Source: Kluyveromyces lactis (Eukaryota > Ascomycota > Saccharomycetes > Saccharomycetales > Saccharomycetaceae). Taken from it: 64,000 bases of DNA. The translations under genes and the position numbers were made by a program. Shown one piece after another: positions 21,158 to 30,151 of the stretch (its first letter is position 1; the number at the start of each line of letters is the position of its first letter). Location: assembly GCF_000002515.2 (NCBI RefSeq), contig NC_006042.1, forward strand, positions 1,984,001-2,048,000, in the 5' to 3' direction. The notes beneath the pieces were generated by a model. That model was not told where the DNA came from. It made no database searches and saw only the letters and a list, made by a program, of their open reading frames with translations.

Positions 21158-21980
21158 TGCGATACGCACTTGACTCAATGATCACACCCTCACACAACAA
21201 AGTTATAGATATACGAGCTGAAGAAATTTCCCTCTTCTCATGATATTCATATCAGTTGAATTAAAGTCAATTCTCAATGATTTTCATATTATCCAATTTT
21301 TTTTCTTTCAGTTTTTTTTGTCAAATGCACTGTTCTACGTTTGGTGAAAAGACTACAAAAAAAAAAGAATTGGGGTGCATTAAGGGTTCGAACGGAGAAA
21401 AATCGTTTGAAACGAAAATATGCACATGAGTTTTGTCACGTGGTTTTATTTCTCACAAGTGAGAGTTTACTCTGTTGACAAGTGCAAAAACAAGAAATGA
21501 AAAGAACAAGCGCAATCTTCTGTGAAAGGATCGGCTTCAGTAGGATGTTGCTATTGTTATTTAATACCAGTTTCACTGTAGTGTCACTGCAGTTTCACGA
21601 CTTTCATTGTCAAATATTGAATAAAACTGATATGTAACTCCATACACCACATATAATTACGTTTTCTTTTTCCAGGAATGGCCTGTACATTCGAACAGTG
21701 AAAATTTTCCAAATTAGACCTCATCGCATCTCATCTCATCAATATCGAAAACCTTTAACAGACTGATGTACAGGCGATAGGTTTTGAGTAGTCAAAATAA
21801 TCTGTTCTGTTGTTGATTATTTATAACAGGTAGAGTTGAAACACTTCTGTTTTCTTCTGTGATTGAAACACCCTGGACCAATAGATATCTTTTTTAACTG
21901 TTCTTCGAAGGTTAAGATACGGATTAGAGTAATTGTACTGGTAAAAGCAGCGTAATTTTGACAAGAGATATAATTCACAG
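21158..21980. promoter_or_regulatory. MRPS28/GAR1 divergent promoter with PAC and RRPE motifs
   Basis: 823 bp. An RRPE-type TGAAAATTTT lies at 21699-21708 and a run of CTCATCGCATCTCATCTCATC at about 21720-21740, containing the PAC core CTCATCGC. The pair is the usual signature of ribosome-biogenesis promoters and fits GAR1. CACGTG occurs near 21438. CCATACACCACATA at 21640-21653 resembles a Kluyveromyces telomeric repeat/Rap1 site. No RNA gene was recognised. Confidence 0.65.
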
Positions 21981-22640
21981 ATGAGTTTTAGAGGTGGTAA
22001 TAGAGGTTCCCGTGGTGGATTCCGTGGTAATTCCCGTGGTGGATTTGGTGGTAGAGCTGCACCACAAGGTCCTCCAGATTCAGTTCTTGAAATGGGTGCT
22101 TTTTTGCATCCATGCGAAGGAGACATTGTGTGTCGTTCCATTAACACTAAGATTCCATACTTCAACGCTCCAATCTATTTGGAAAACAAGACACAAGTTG
22201 GTAAAGTTGATGAAATTTTAGGTCCATTAAACGAAGTGTTCTTCACAGTGAAATGTTCCGATGGTGTAAAGGCTGAAAGTTTCAGCGAAGGTGACAAGTT
22301 CTACATTGCTCCTGATAAGTTACTACCTATAGAGAGATTCTTGCCTAAGCCAAAGGTTGCTGGCCCACCAAAACCAAAGAGAAAGAGATCTGGTGCCCCA
22401 GGTGGTCGTGGTGGATTCGGTGGTGGCCGTGGTGGTGCAAGAGGCGGTTCTAGAGGTGGATTCGGAGGTGGTCGTGGTGGCTCTCGTGGTGGATTCGGTG
22501 GCTCTCGTGGTGGATTCAGCGGTGGTCGTGGTGGATTCAGCGGTGGCTCTCGTGGTGGTTCTAGAGGTGGATCCAGAGGTGGATTCGGTGGTTCTCGTGG
22601 CGGTTCCCGTGGTGGGTTCGGTGGTGGACGTAGATTCTAA
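21981..22640 (+). CDS. GAR1: H/ACA snoRNP core protein Gar1
   Basis: Core protein of H/ACA snoRNPs, required for rRNA pseudouridylation; nucleolar. 219 residues (S. cerevisiae 205). Short N-terminal RGG box (1-33), then the conserved globular core at about 36-125 ([43 protein letters not shown]), then a basic KPKRKRS segment and a C-terminal RGG domain of about 80 residues built from GGF/GGS/RGG units. The DNA of the C-terminal domain is a GGTGGATTC-like minisatellite, a likely source of length variation between strains. The divergent promoter carries RRPE and PAC motifs. Confidence 0.97.
   Translation: MSFRGGNRGSRGGFRGNSRGGFGGRAAPQGPPDSVLEMGAFLHPCEGDIVCRSINTKIPYFNAPIYLENKTQVGKVDEILGPLNEVFFTVKCSDGVKAESFSEGDKFYIAPDKLLPIERFLPKPKVAGPPKPKRKRSGAPGGRGGFGGGRGGARGGSRGGFGGGRGGSRGGFGGSRGGFSGGRGGFSGGSRGGSRGGSRGGFGGSRGGSRGGFGGGRRF
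22400..22632 (+). repeat. RGG-coding minisatellite in GAR1
   Basis: Imperfect tandem units of 9-18 bp (CGTGGTGGATTC, GGTGGCTCT and variants) encode the C-terminal RGG domain of Gar1. Confidence 0.8.
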
Positions 22641-22960
22641 GCTATACACGGAAATTCATGCATATTAATATCATATTAAAACTAAAACCAAATTAAGAAC
22701 AACGAAGTTCAAAAATAAAGTCGCATAGTTCTCTCTTTTGGTTTTATTTCCCGTCTTTTTTAGAGCAGTTCGAAAAACTTCCACTATAAACAATTGAATT
22801 AACTTCTTTTCTATATAACAATCTTAGATCAAATAGATCAGTATTTCGCATGTATAATATTAACCAAATCAGAAATCATTCCATCAGAAACCTATTACTT
22901 CATAATATACCACATAATACACTGTATTGATAGACCTCGATGCGTTCTATGTTTTCTACT
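22641..22960. other. GAR1/MRX8 convergent intergenic
   Basis: 320 bp AT-rich region holding the two 3' ends. Nothing else is recognised. Confidence 0.45.
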
Positions 22961-24040
22961 TTATTTCTTTATCTTGGAAGGTCTTACCCCAGGTAATAAT
23001 CCACAAGCTTCTAGGACAACATACCGTAAAACATCTAATCCGAAACGTTTTTGACAGCGCTTATTTGTCATTGAGTTTAAGAAAATGAATCTAGGAGATG
23101 TGGGTAATCGCAGAACATTACTTTCTTCAATAATGCTCTCTACTTGCGCCATGTCTTTGATGGTATCCATCTTCGTGAATACTATTTCAAAAGGAATTCC
23201 ATCGTTAACAAGTAAATCTATCATCTGTGCATCGTATTCGCTAAATCCATTATTGGCACTTATTAGCAAGAAACTGCGACGTAACTCTCTTCTTTTATGC
23301 AAATAATCCATCGTGACTTTCCCTTGTTCCACAGTTCCTTTAGTACCATATCCTGGAGTATCAATGATGCGAAACTTCCCACCTACATTGAAACAATTGA
23401 TGGTCTTTGTAAAACCTGCCTTTTTGGAGGCATTTGCATATTCGTTTAAACTATTTCTTGTCACCTCCGTAGTGACACTGTTTAAAAGAGTAGATTTCCC
23501 TGAATTACATCTTCCCAAAAACGCTATTTCTGGTAGTTGGTTGATCAACTCGAATGGAATCCCGCCCGTCTTACCTTGATACATTTTATTAGAATTAATC
23601 TGAGGGACATCCTCAGACGCAACAGGTAACGTCATCGAACCTTTCTTGAAAGTTGTTGATGCAATAAATTCATTTTCTTCATCCATTATAGTTTGTATTG
23701 CTTGCTGCCTTTTTTCCATCAAGCGCCTAACCTTTTCACCTGGTACATCATTGAATGTAGGAGCACTCCATTCGAACTTAACCTTTGCCTTGTTGAAGAA
23801 AAAATTGACTTGTGATAAATCTGAAGCTTTTAGAGGCGCATATTCCTTATTAAGTTTTTGATATAAATCATTTATAATTGTTTTCACCTTGTCTGGGTCT
23901 CGCCTCTTTGCGTGCCTATTCTTTCTGATTTCGGTGTTCTGCCTGTCATGGTTCACTATTTGTTCCTTTGATGTTACCTTAGTATTCATCACCAAGGATT
24001 TAACATCCAACTGCGAAAAAAGTCTGGTGCATTGTTTCAT
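22961..24040 (-). CDS. MRX8: Mitochondrial EngB/YihA-type GTPase Mrx8
   Basis: TRAFAC-class GTPase of the EngB family; the S. cerevisiae protein (YDR336W) associates with mitochondrial gene-expression complexes. 359 residues. G1 is GRCNSGKST at 176-184, G2-like GFTKTIN about 209, G3 DTPGYG about 227, and G4 TKMD about 290. The basic N terminus (MKQCTRLFSQLDVKSLVMNTK) is compatible with a mitochondrial presequence. The gene order MSN5-MRX8-MRPS28 matches YDR335W-YDR336W-YDR337W, with GAR1 from the sister chr VIII region interleaved. Confidence 0.92.
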   Translation of the reverse strand: MKQCTRLFSQLDVKSLVMNTKVTSKEQIVNHDRQNTEIRKNRHAKRRDPDKVKTIINDLYQKLNKEYAPLKASDLSQVNFFFNKAKVKFEWSAPTFNDVPGEKVRRLMEKRQQAIQTIMDEENEFIASTTFKKGSMTLPVASEDVPQINSNKMYQGKTGGIPFELINQLPEIAFLGRCNSGKSTLLNSVTTEVTRNSLNEYANASKKAGFTKTINCFNVGGKFRIIDTPGYGTKGTVEQGKVTMDYLHKRRELRRSFLLISANNGFSEYDAQMIDLLVNDGIPFEIVFTKMDTIKDMAQVESIIEESNVLRLPTSPRFIFLNSMTNKRCQKRFGLDVLRYVVLEACGLLPGVRPSKIKK

Positions 24041-24350
24041 AGTTGTGTCGTCCCACCTACGTGATCAGGCGTTATTGTATCTTGAAAGCATGTATGGTGT
24101 CCATATCATTGTTGTTTTATTGATCCAGATTTGATATACTAACTAACTAAACTGGGTAGAAAATTTTCTTAAGAAAGAGTGAGATCAACAGAAGTTAAAG
24201 GGTATCTATCTACAAAAAAAAATGAAATAAAAGAAAGAAAGGTATCTAAAGCAGCCCGAACTTTGTAACACAATATTCCACAATGTGGCTAATTTTCAAG
24301 TATGTATATTTAGATAGTTTTTTCAATTAAAAGTTTCCAGAAAGTTTACT
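24041..24350. other. Intergenic, MSN5 3' / MRX8 promoter
   Basis: 310 bp. A TACTAAC motif with overlapping TAAC repeats lies near 24138 on the plus strand, but no exon partner was found. Nothing else is recognised. Confidence 0.45.
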
Positions 24351-27300
24351 CTAATTATTATCGAACAAGCCGCCGAGAACGTCACCTTCTAAATTAGGGT
24401 CCTCAAGCATGTTCGATTCCGGTTTATTTTTCCCTAGTAATTGCTCACCAGCTCTAGCTAGGATAGCTTCTCTTCTCTCTTTAGTTTTTGCTTCATGATC
24501 TGCGGTGAAGTGAGAGTCATCTTGGTCACCGTAGATATCTTTCATCCAATCGATGAAACCCGCAGCCACTACTCTCTGATCTTTGTAATTATCTACTTGC
24601 TTTAAGTTTGTGTAAAGCTCGTCAATGTTGTATCCTCTGGATAACTCGTATAGGAATTGATTGAAGTAATCGTACTCCTTCGAAAGGGTTAAGAAAATAA
24701 CGGTAAAAGCGTATAGAGCCTCATAAAACGAATCCTTGAAAGCTCTTTGAGTCAATACATTCATGATCAAATTTGGCACAACTTCGGTAGTATAAAATCT
24801 ATCAACATCTGGGTGTTTTGCTAATGTTTCGGAGAGACAGCTTTTCAAAATGAGGATGGAATTGAATGAACATTTGCTGTCTCGCACTGAGACGAGCCTA
24901 TTCAATAGTCGCAAAAATGGGGCAAGAATATTGATGTCTTCGAAAATAATCTTACGCATCTTAATTTGATGAACCGAGACTCGAATCTTTGAAGCCTGAG
25001 TATGCGATCCCACTTGTCCAATTGAATCTATCAATAATCGAACAACAACAGTGGTGAACTGGCGTAACAAGTTCTCTTCAAGAATTTCTTCGGTCATTTC
25101 TTCTTCATCTCTCGGTGGTGGATTTACTTCACTTTGGGTATGAGTTGACCATTTCTTTTCCAACATTAAATCTAGTGTTTTGAATAGTTTTGGTAAAAAT
25201 GCTGACATAAATTTCGGAGCACATTCATCAGGGCAGTTTCTGAGTATCGGTCTCACAGCTACGTTGATAATATGTTTCCAACCATGAGTTGAAACACCAG
25301 GACTTATGTCTCCGTCCGGCGTGTAAATGGCTATTGAGTCCATCATCAGATTCGCCAGGTTATCTACCTCAAAGAAAATTGATCCAAGTCCCGACATAGA
25401 AGCAAGAACCAAAAGGACGTATTCTCTAGTGTACCTAACAATGTGACCCACAGAATCAGCAAAATCGCGCACAGTTTGTAAAGCCTTATTATGCTCATCG
25501 ATAAATTCGTCTTTGGATTTATTCGTAGCACCTGCCTCCCAGAATCTTTCAACAGTAGATACCCGAACGAAGGACTGAACAACGGTTGGCAGTGAAGCCC
25601 AGTTGGCAGGGTTATGATACGATTGAAGCTGGAATAGGAGTCTTAAGATATACGGTAAGATAGGCACAATACGTGGCTTCCACAACTCTTGTAACATCCG
25701 GAACTCAACATCGCCCTTGACGCTCTGCATGGAATAATGGATAAACATTCTAGTAGCACGAACTGGAAATATAGTTTGCCAATGCTGTGTTAAATCTGCT
25801 TTAAGTTTCTTTCCGTCTTCGTCCATCTGAATGGACAATAAGTCACTATTTTCGTCGATATTACGTCTCTGAAAATACTCTGCTATTTTCACTATTCCAA
25901 GTCTTTCAAGGAACCATGGAAGATCCGTCAAACCAACAACTGTCCCCTTATCAGACCAAGCAGCAAACTCAGGATCCACTAACTGGGCAAATTTTTCCCC
26001 CTTATTCTCCAAATTAGATTTAAGAACAATAGTTAATAAGAATGACTTGAAAGAGATCGTTTCATGAGAGCTCAACTTTGGTAGTATGCCTGCAACCACA
26101 TTTTCAAGATCAGGGTATATTGGTTGTAGGGATGCTGGCATTAATAGGGCCATCCGATTAAGTTCAATACCGCAAGCATACCTCAAATCACGAACTGCAT
26201 CTGATTGTTCGCTCTTCTCGTTCATATCAATCTCAGGGTATTCAAGAGTAGCGGTAGTAATAATCTTTTCTAATAACGTGAAAAGCACGTTGTCCTTCAA
26301 AATAGTTAAGAATAATGCAAAGTTTTGAATTTGTTTCTTCAAGAGTAATGGCTCTCTCAAATTTAATGCTAAAAGTTGGTTGGATAACATTTCCACTTTC
26401 GCAAGAATTGCGTCAAGCTTTTGACTGAAAGTTGATTCGTCTGTATACCATATCTTCCATCGTATACAACCATTAATGAAACATTCTACAATCATAAATT
26501 GAGTCAGAGCACTCAAATATGGTTCCGACTTGTGATCCAAATAAGTAGAACTGAGAACTTGTTGTCCAAATTGAGATCCAAAGTATTTATTAAGTCTCTC
26601 ACATAACCAATCATATGCAAAGTCTAGTTGAACACATGATATGAGGCGGATAATATCCCTGATTCTCTTTCTATAGCTTGAACAGTAGTTCTCGTATTCA
26701 GCTGTCGACTGGAAGTCCACTTCAACGAAATTCTTGGAGACATGATCTTCAATCTGTTCGTAGTAAATCAAAGCATTTCCAGCAAACTCCAACAAGTCGG
26801 GAATAACCAATTTCTCTAAAATTGGTAAAAATTCATCGTTTCTCAAGCATGCACACCAGAGATCTAAGGAAAGCCCGCTGACAATCAAACTGGGATTATA
26901 AGTAGTTTTTAAAACAAGCTTCATATATGTTTCGATGTTTTGTAGATCAGATATTTTGAGCACGCATGTGTATAAACAGGTTATCATATCCACAAACTTC
27001 TTCATAATTGGATATTTGGCCTCATCGATACCCTCAATTGGATCGAAAAGCAATTGTGAATATACAGTGTCCATTAAACCCATACTGTCAAATACACGAT
27101 TCACAATCATGTTGTAATGATCTGTGTTACTGTATGGACGGGTGAGGAGAATATGGATAGAATCTAGTGCAATAGATTGGGCTTTGGGTATGTCCTTTGT
27201 TAAGCACCCTAACAATGCAGAGAATACGTCATTGGATACAATAACTTCGCTCAAAGGCCAGTTCAAGCAGCTCTTTAAAGTTTCCAACAACCTAACGATG

Positions 27301-28016
27301 TACTGGGCATTTTCCACTTCTAATGCTGCTTTTAATTCACTGGTGAAAAGAGCAAACCAACCTTCTGGATTGGATTTGAACATCTCCCATTTACCAGAGT
27401 ACTTGTATTTCACACTGAAGACATCCATTGGGCAGACAATCATTATGCAGAGCGGTTGAATAATGGGCAATCTCTTCAACACGGCAACATCTTCAAGTAA
27501 GAACGTGTCTTCGAAAAGCGTTCTAAAGATTATGAGAACTAGCTCTCTAGACGCCTCATTCATCTGCCATAGTTCTGTTAGGCATCTATCCATATCGACC
27601 CACGATTCGGCTAGCTGTTCCTCAGTAGGTTCTTCCACTTTCAAAGCCTCACCCCAGATCCTTTTCGCTATTTCGACCCAAAGGAAAGCTAGCTTCTCTC
27701 TAATATATCTTGGATCATTCGGTTGCACCCTGTAGTTTAGTTCAATGATCCACTTTCTTAATGCCATCCGTTTTTCTTCATCATAACCCGACCAATTTTT
27801 CTTTAAGGCGTTTACCAATAACCCTAATCCAAAATGTTTTAATATTGAATTCTGTGGGTTATTGAGAGCTATTTCATATCCCCAAAACGGCGATTCTTCT
27901 CTCTCTTTCACTTCGTCCAAAAACTTCTGTGCATCCAATCTCTTCGCATTATCTGATTTTGGATCGTAAATTACTTCCAAAGCTGCGACCACTTGAGAAG
28001 CGCCTGAATTTTCCAT
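24351..28016 (-). CDS. MSN5: Karyopherin Msn5 (exportin-5 family)
   Basis: Nuclear transport receptor of the importin-beta family. In S. cerevisiae it exports phosphorylated transcription factors (Pho4, Mig1, Crz1, Far1) and tRNA and imports RPA. 1221 residues against 1224. All-helical HEAT-repeat composition throughout; the N terminus contains the importin-beta N-terminal-like segment (NAKRLDAQKFLDEVKE...). The C terminus ends in an acidic Gly-rich tail (NLEGDVLGGLFDNN). Synteny with YDR335W supports the assignment. Confidence 0.95.
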   Translation of the reverse strand: MENSGASQVVAALEVIYDPKSDNAKRLDAQKFLDEVKEREESPFWGYEIALNNPQNSILKHFGLGLLVNALKKNWSGYDEEKRMALRKWIIELNYRVQPNDPRYIREKLAFLWVEIAKRIWGEALKVEEPTEEQLAESWVDMDRCLTELWQMNEASRELVLIIFRTLFEDTFLLEDVAVLKRLPIIQPLCIMIVCPMDVFSVKYKYSGKWEMFKSNPEGWFALFTSELKAALEVENAQYIVRLLETLKSCLNWPLSEVIVSNDVFSALLGCLTKDIPKAQSIALDSIHILLTRPYSNTDHYNMIVNRVFDSMGLMDTVYSQLLFDPIEGIDEAKYPIMKKFVDMITCLYTCVLKISDLQNIETYMKLVLKTTYNPSLIVSGLSLDLWCACLRNDEFLPILEKLVIPDLLEFAGNALIYYEQIEDHVSKNFVEVDFQSTAEYENYCSSYRKRIRDIIRLISCVQLDFAYDWLCERLNKYFGSQFGQQVLSSTYLDHKSEPYLSALTQFMIVECFINGCIRWKIWYTDESTFSQKLDAILAKVEMLSNQLLALNLREPLLLKKQIQNFALFLTILKDNVLFTLLEKIITTATLEYPEIDMNEKSEQSDAVRDLRYACGIELNRMALLMPASLQPIYPDLENVVAGILPKLSSHETISFKSFLLTIVLKSNLENKGEKFAQLVDPEFAAWSDKGTVVGLTDLPWFLERLGIVKIAEYFQRRNIDENSDLLSIQMDEDGKKLKADLTQHWQTIFPVRATRMFIHYSMQSVKGDVEFRMLQELWKPRIVPILPYILRLLFQLQSYHNPANWASLPTVVQSFVRVSTVERFWEAGATNKSKDEFIDEHNKALQTVRDFADSVGHIVRYTREYVLLVLASMSGLGSIFFEVDNLANLMMDSIAIYTPDGDISPGVSTHGWKHIINVAVRPILRNCPDECAPKFMSAFLPKLFKTLDLMLEKKWSTHTQSEVNPPPRDEEEMTEEILEENLLRQFTTVVVRLLIDSIGQVGSHTQASKIRVSVHQIKMRKIIFEDINILAPFLRLLNRLVSVRDSKCSFNSILILKSCLSETLAKHPDVDRFYTTEVVPNLIMNVLTQRAFKDSFYEALYAFTVIFLTLSKEYDYFNQFLYELSRGYNIDELYTNLKQVDNYKDQRVVAAGFIDWMKDIYGDQDDSHFTADHEAKTKERREAILARAGEQLLGKNKPESNMLEDPNLEGDVLGGLFDNN

Positions 28017-28736
28017 TGCTCTACTTGTGCCCAGTCCCTTTTCTTGCTTATAAACTAATATAATTTAAGAGAACTCGTAATTCTTGAATCAAAAGTGATT
28101 CAAAATATCAGAAACCGATGTGGTAAATTGAGACAGCTATGATATCAAGTGTGTTTATTCTCCCAATTCGCTTTAGTTACAAGACAGAATTGGATCAGAT
28201 ATTTCCTGTTGTTTTCAAAATGAGTCCAGAATCAACGTTAAGATGCTGAAAACAAAAGAGAGGTAATAGCAACAGTGTACAAAAAAAAGAGTAAAGTGGC
28301 TTAGTGTTTTTACTGTCAGTGTTTACTTTCCCAGTGATCGATCGTGTTAATAATTCCTTTCCAATAAAACAACAATAACAAACAGCCTGAAAAAATACTT
28401 TTTCTTAGATTGCAATCGATCAAATATAATGACCAAGAATATGACAATCCTAAAGAGCAATTAGTGTACCACCTCTTCAGATCAACAGAGTAACCGTTTG
28501 TTTCAATTAATCTTTTCAACAGTGGGCTTGTACTCATTTAAGCCCAAAACATTCCAAATCCTTTAAAGGTTTCAATGCCCTGTTTTCTTTAAAGCCAAGG
28601 AATTTCTCATTTTGCCACCACTTTTCGTCAGCCTCGTGAGTAGTGATGATAATACCGTCAAATCTTTGATAAATCTCCAAGTGCAGGACTAGTACACAGG
28701 TGGCTTTGAATTTGTATATAAATATATGCAAATATA
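28017..28736. other. Intergenic, RPF1 3' / MSN5 promoter
   Basis: 720 bp, long for the space between two minus-strand genes. Short open frames here carry no recognisable features. An unannotated ncRNA cannot be excluded, but none was recognised. Confidence 0.4.
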
Positions 28737-29615
28737 TCATAGATTGAACTTCTTCTTTTCTTTGTCCATTGAAGGTTTGTGTTCCCATTCTGTTTCCTCT
28801 TTGATACCTCTTTGTAGTCTTTTGAGTTTCATAGTAAATTGGGGCCCAAGTTCTTGAAGACCTACTTTCTCTTCGTTCCTGAAAACGTAACGGTGTCTGC
28901 GGAAGAAGATGTAATCTCTTTGATTATGCAGCGTTATCACTTGTCTACCTTCGAAATCAGGGTTCTTAGGGAAAATAGATTGGAATAGTTTACCCACAGT
29001 TTTACCAAGTCTGGTGTTGAAATTGTTCAAGATTAACTCTGGAATATGGCTAGTTGGTCTACCATGGCCCACGATCTTTTCGACTTCGACGAAAGAACTT
29101 ATTTTGAAATAAAAGGTTGGCCCCTCTGGAAGATGAATAAATGTAAGCCCCGTTACTTTCTTCTTATCTTCATTTATTATCACGATATCTGTATAGTTCC
29201 TGTTATTACAGAATTCAGAGATTTCCTTCAGCTTGTATCCAAATTTCCTCTTCACGAAAGTCACATTAGGGAAAACTTCGATCAGGATATTAGCGAACTC
29301 ATATGCCTTCTTTTTGGCGTTTACATTAGTTGTTAATAGAATCTTTGGTGGTTCGGTACCGTTGAAAAATTTCATAAAATCATCCATTTCACCTTCGACT
29401 TCTTGACCCATCGTTTCATCGTAAACTCTGAGGTTATCAATTGTGTCAGGAACATTTTCAGCAAGTCTTTTTTCCTTCAATTCCGGATTCTCACGTTCTT
29501 CCTTGGCTCTGGTCCTCCTCATAGAATGACGCTCCTTATTGTGCTGATCCTTCAACTCAGCAAAGAGTTTTTGCCTCTTCTGCTTGTTTTTTATTCTGAG
29601 TTCATCCACTGCCAT
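28737..29615 (-). CDS. RPF1: Ribosome biogenesis protein Rpf1 (Brix domain)
   Basis: Nucleolar factor of the Imp4/Brix superfamily, needed for 60S assembly and rRNA processing. 292 residues against 295. Basic Lys/Arg-rich N terminus (1-60); Brix domain about 90-280, with PPKILLTTNVNAKKKAYEFANILIEVFPN, the GLTFIHLPEGPTFYFK motif, and RQVITLHNQRDYIFFRRHRYVF near the end. The promoter has five tandem CTCAT units and an RRPE-like motif, fitting the ribosome-biogenesis regulon. Corresponds to YHR088W. Confidence 0.96.
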   Translation of the reverse strand: MAVDELRIKNKQKRQKLFAELKDQHNKERHSMRRTRAKEERENPELKEKRLAENVPDTIDNLRVYDETMGQEVEGEMDDFMKFFNGTEPPKILLTTNVNAKKKAYEFANILIEVFPNVTFVKRKFGYKLKEISEFCNNRNYTDIVIINEDKKKVTGLTFIHLPEGPTFYFKISSFVEVEKIVGHGRPTSHIPELILNNFNTRLGKTVGKLFQSIFPKNPDFEGRQVITLHNQRDYIFFRRHRYVFRNEEKVGLQELGPQFTMKLKRLQRGIKEETEWEHKPSMDKEKKKFNL

Positions 29616-30151
29616 TTTGAAATTATAGTATCGTCCGATTTGCTGTTATGCACCCTCGCTATTTGACCTAGAATAAGCTACATAACTAGCTATGTTCCAC
29701 TATATTCAACTTCTATCTTGTTAGCCTCATCTCATCTCATCTCATCTCATCTGATCAATACAAAAACTTTCAAAATTTTGGAAAGCTAATTTTCGATAAA
29801 AAGAAAAGAGTTCACATTCGTCGCTGCAATCATTGTAGGAAGGGTGAGCTGACGAATATCCCATCAAAGGATCTTGATTACCTCAACGACCATCCACAAC
29901 AGAGATCCATGCTAAAATTGAATAATTTTCGTACTTGCAATCGAGTTATATTGGGACTTTATATGCAATCGAAGTTTCTTTTTTTGGTTTCCATAGTAAT
30001 ATATGGGGAAACCAGATATCAATTCAGGTCTATATATACAGAATAAACAAAATATTAAAGCAGAACGCAAGCCCACGATAAGAAATGAAGTTTAATAGTT
30101 AAAAAAAAACAGAAGTAAACGACGTAAAAATTGGCCAAAAAGCAAAAATCC
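29616..30151. promoter_or_regulatory. RPF1 promoter with tandem CTCAT (PAC-like) array
   Basis: 536 bp. Five perfect CTCAT units occupy 29726-29750, and an AAAATTTT-containing RRPE-like motif lies at about 29767-29780; both sit 110-165 bp upstream of the RPF1 start. The rest is AT-rich with no recognisable gene. Confidence 0.65.

Noticed and set aside
21158-21980. Possible snoRNA between MRPS28 and GAR1
   Set aside because: Short box-like words occur, but no correctly spaced C/D or H/ACA arrangement was seen.
22323-22649. Thr/Ser/Glu-rich frame antisense to GAR1
   Set aside because: Shadow of the RGG-coding repeat.
24138-24144. TACTAAC, the yeast intron branch-point sequence
   Set aside because: No 5' splice site or exon in the right place; no gene needs an intron here.
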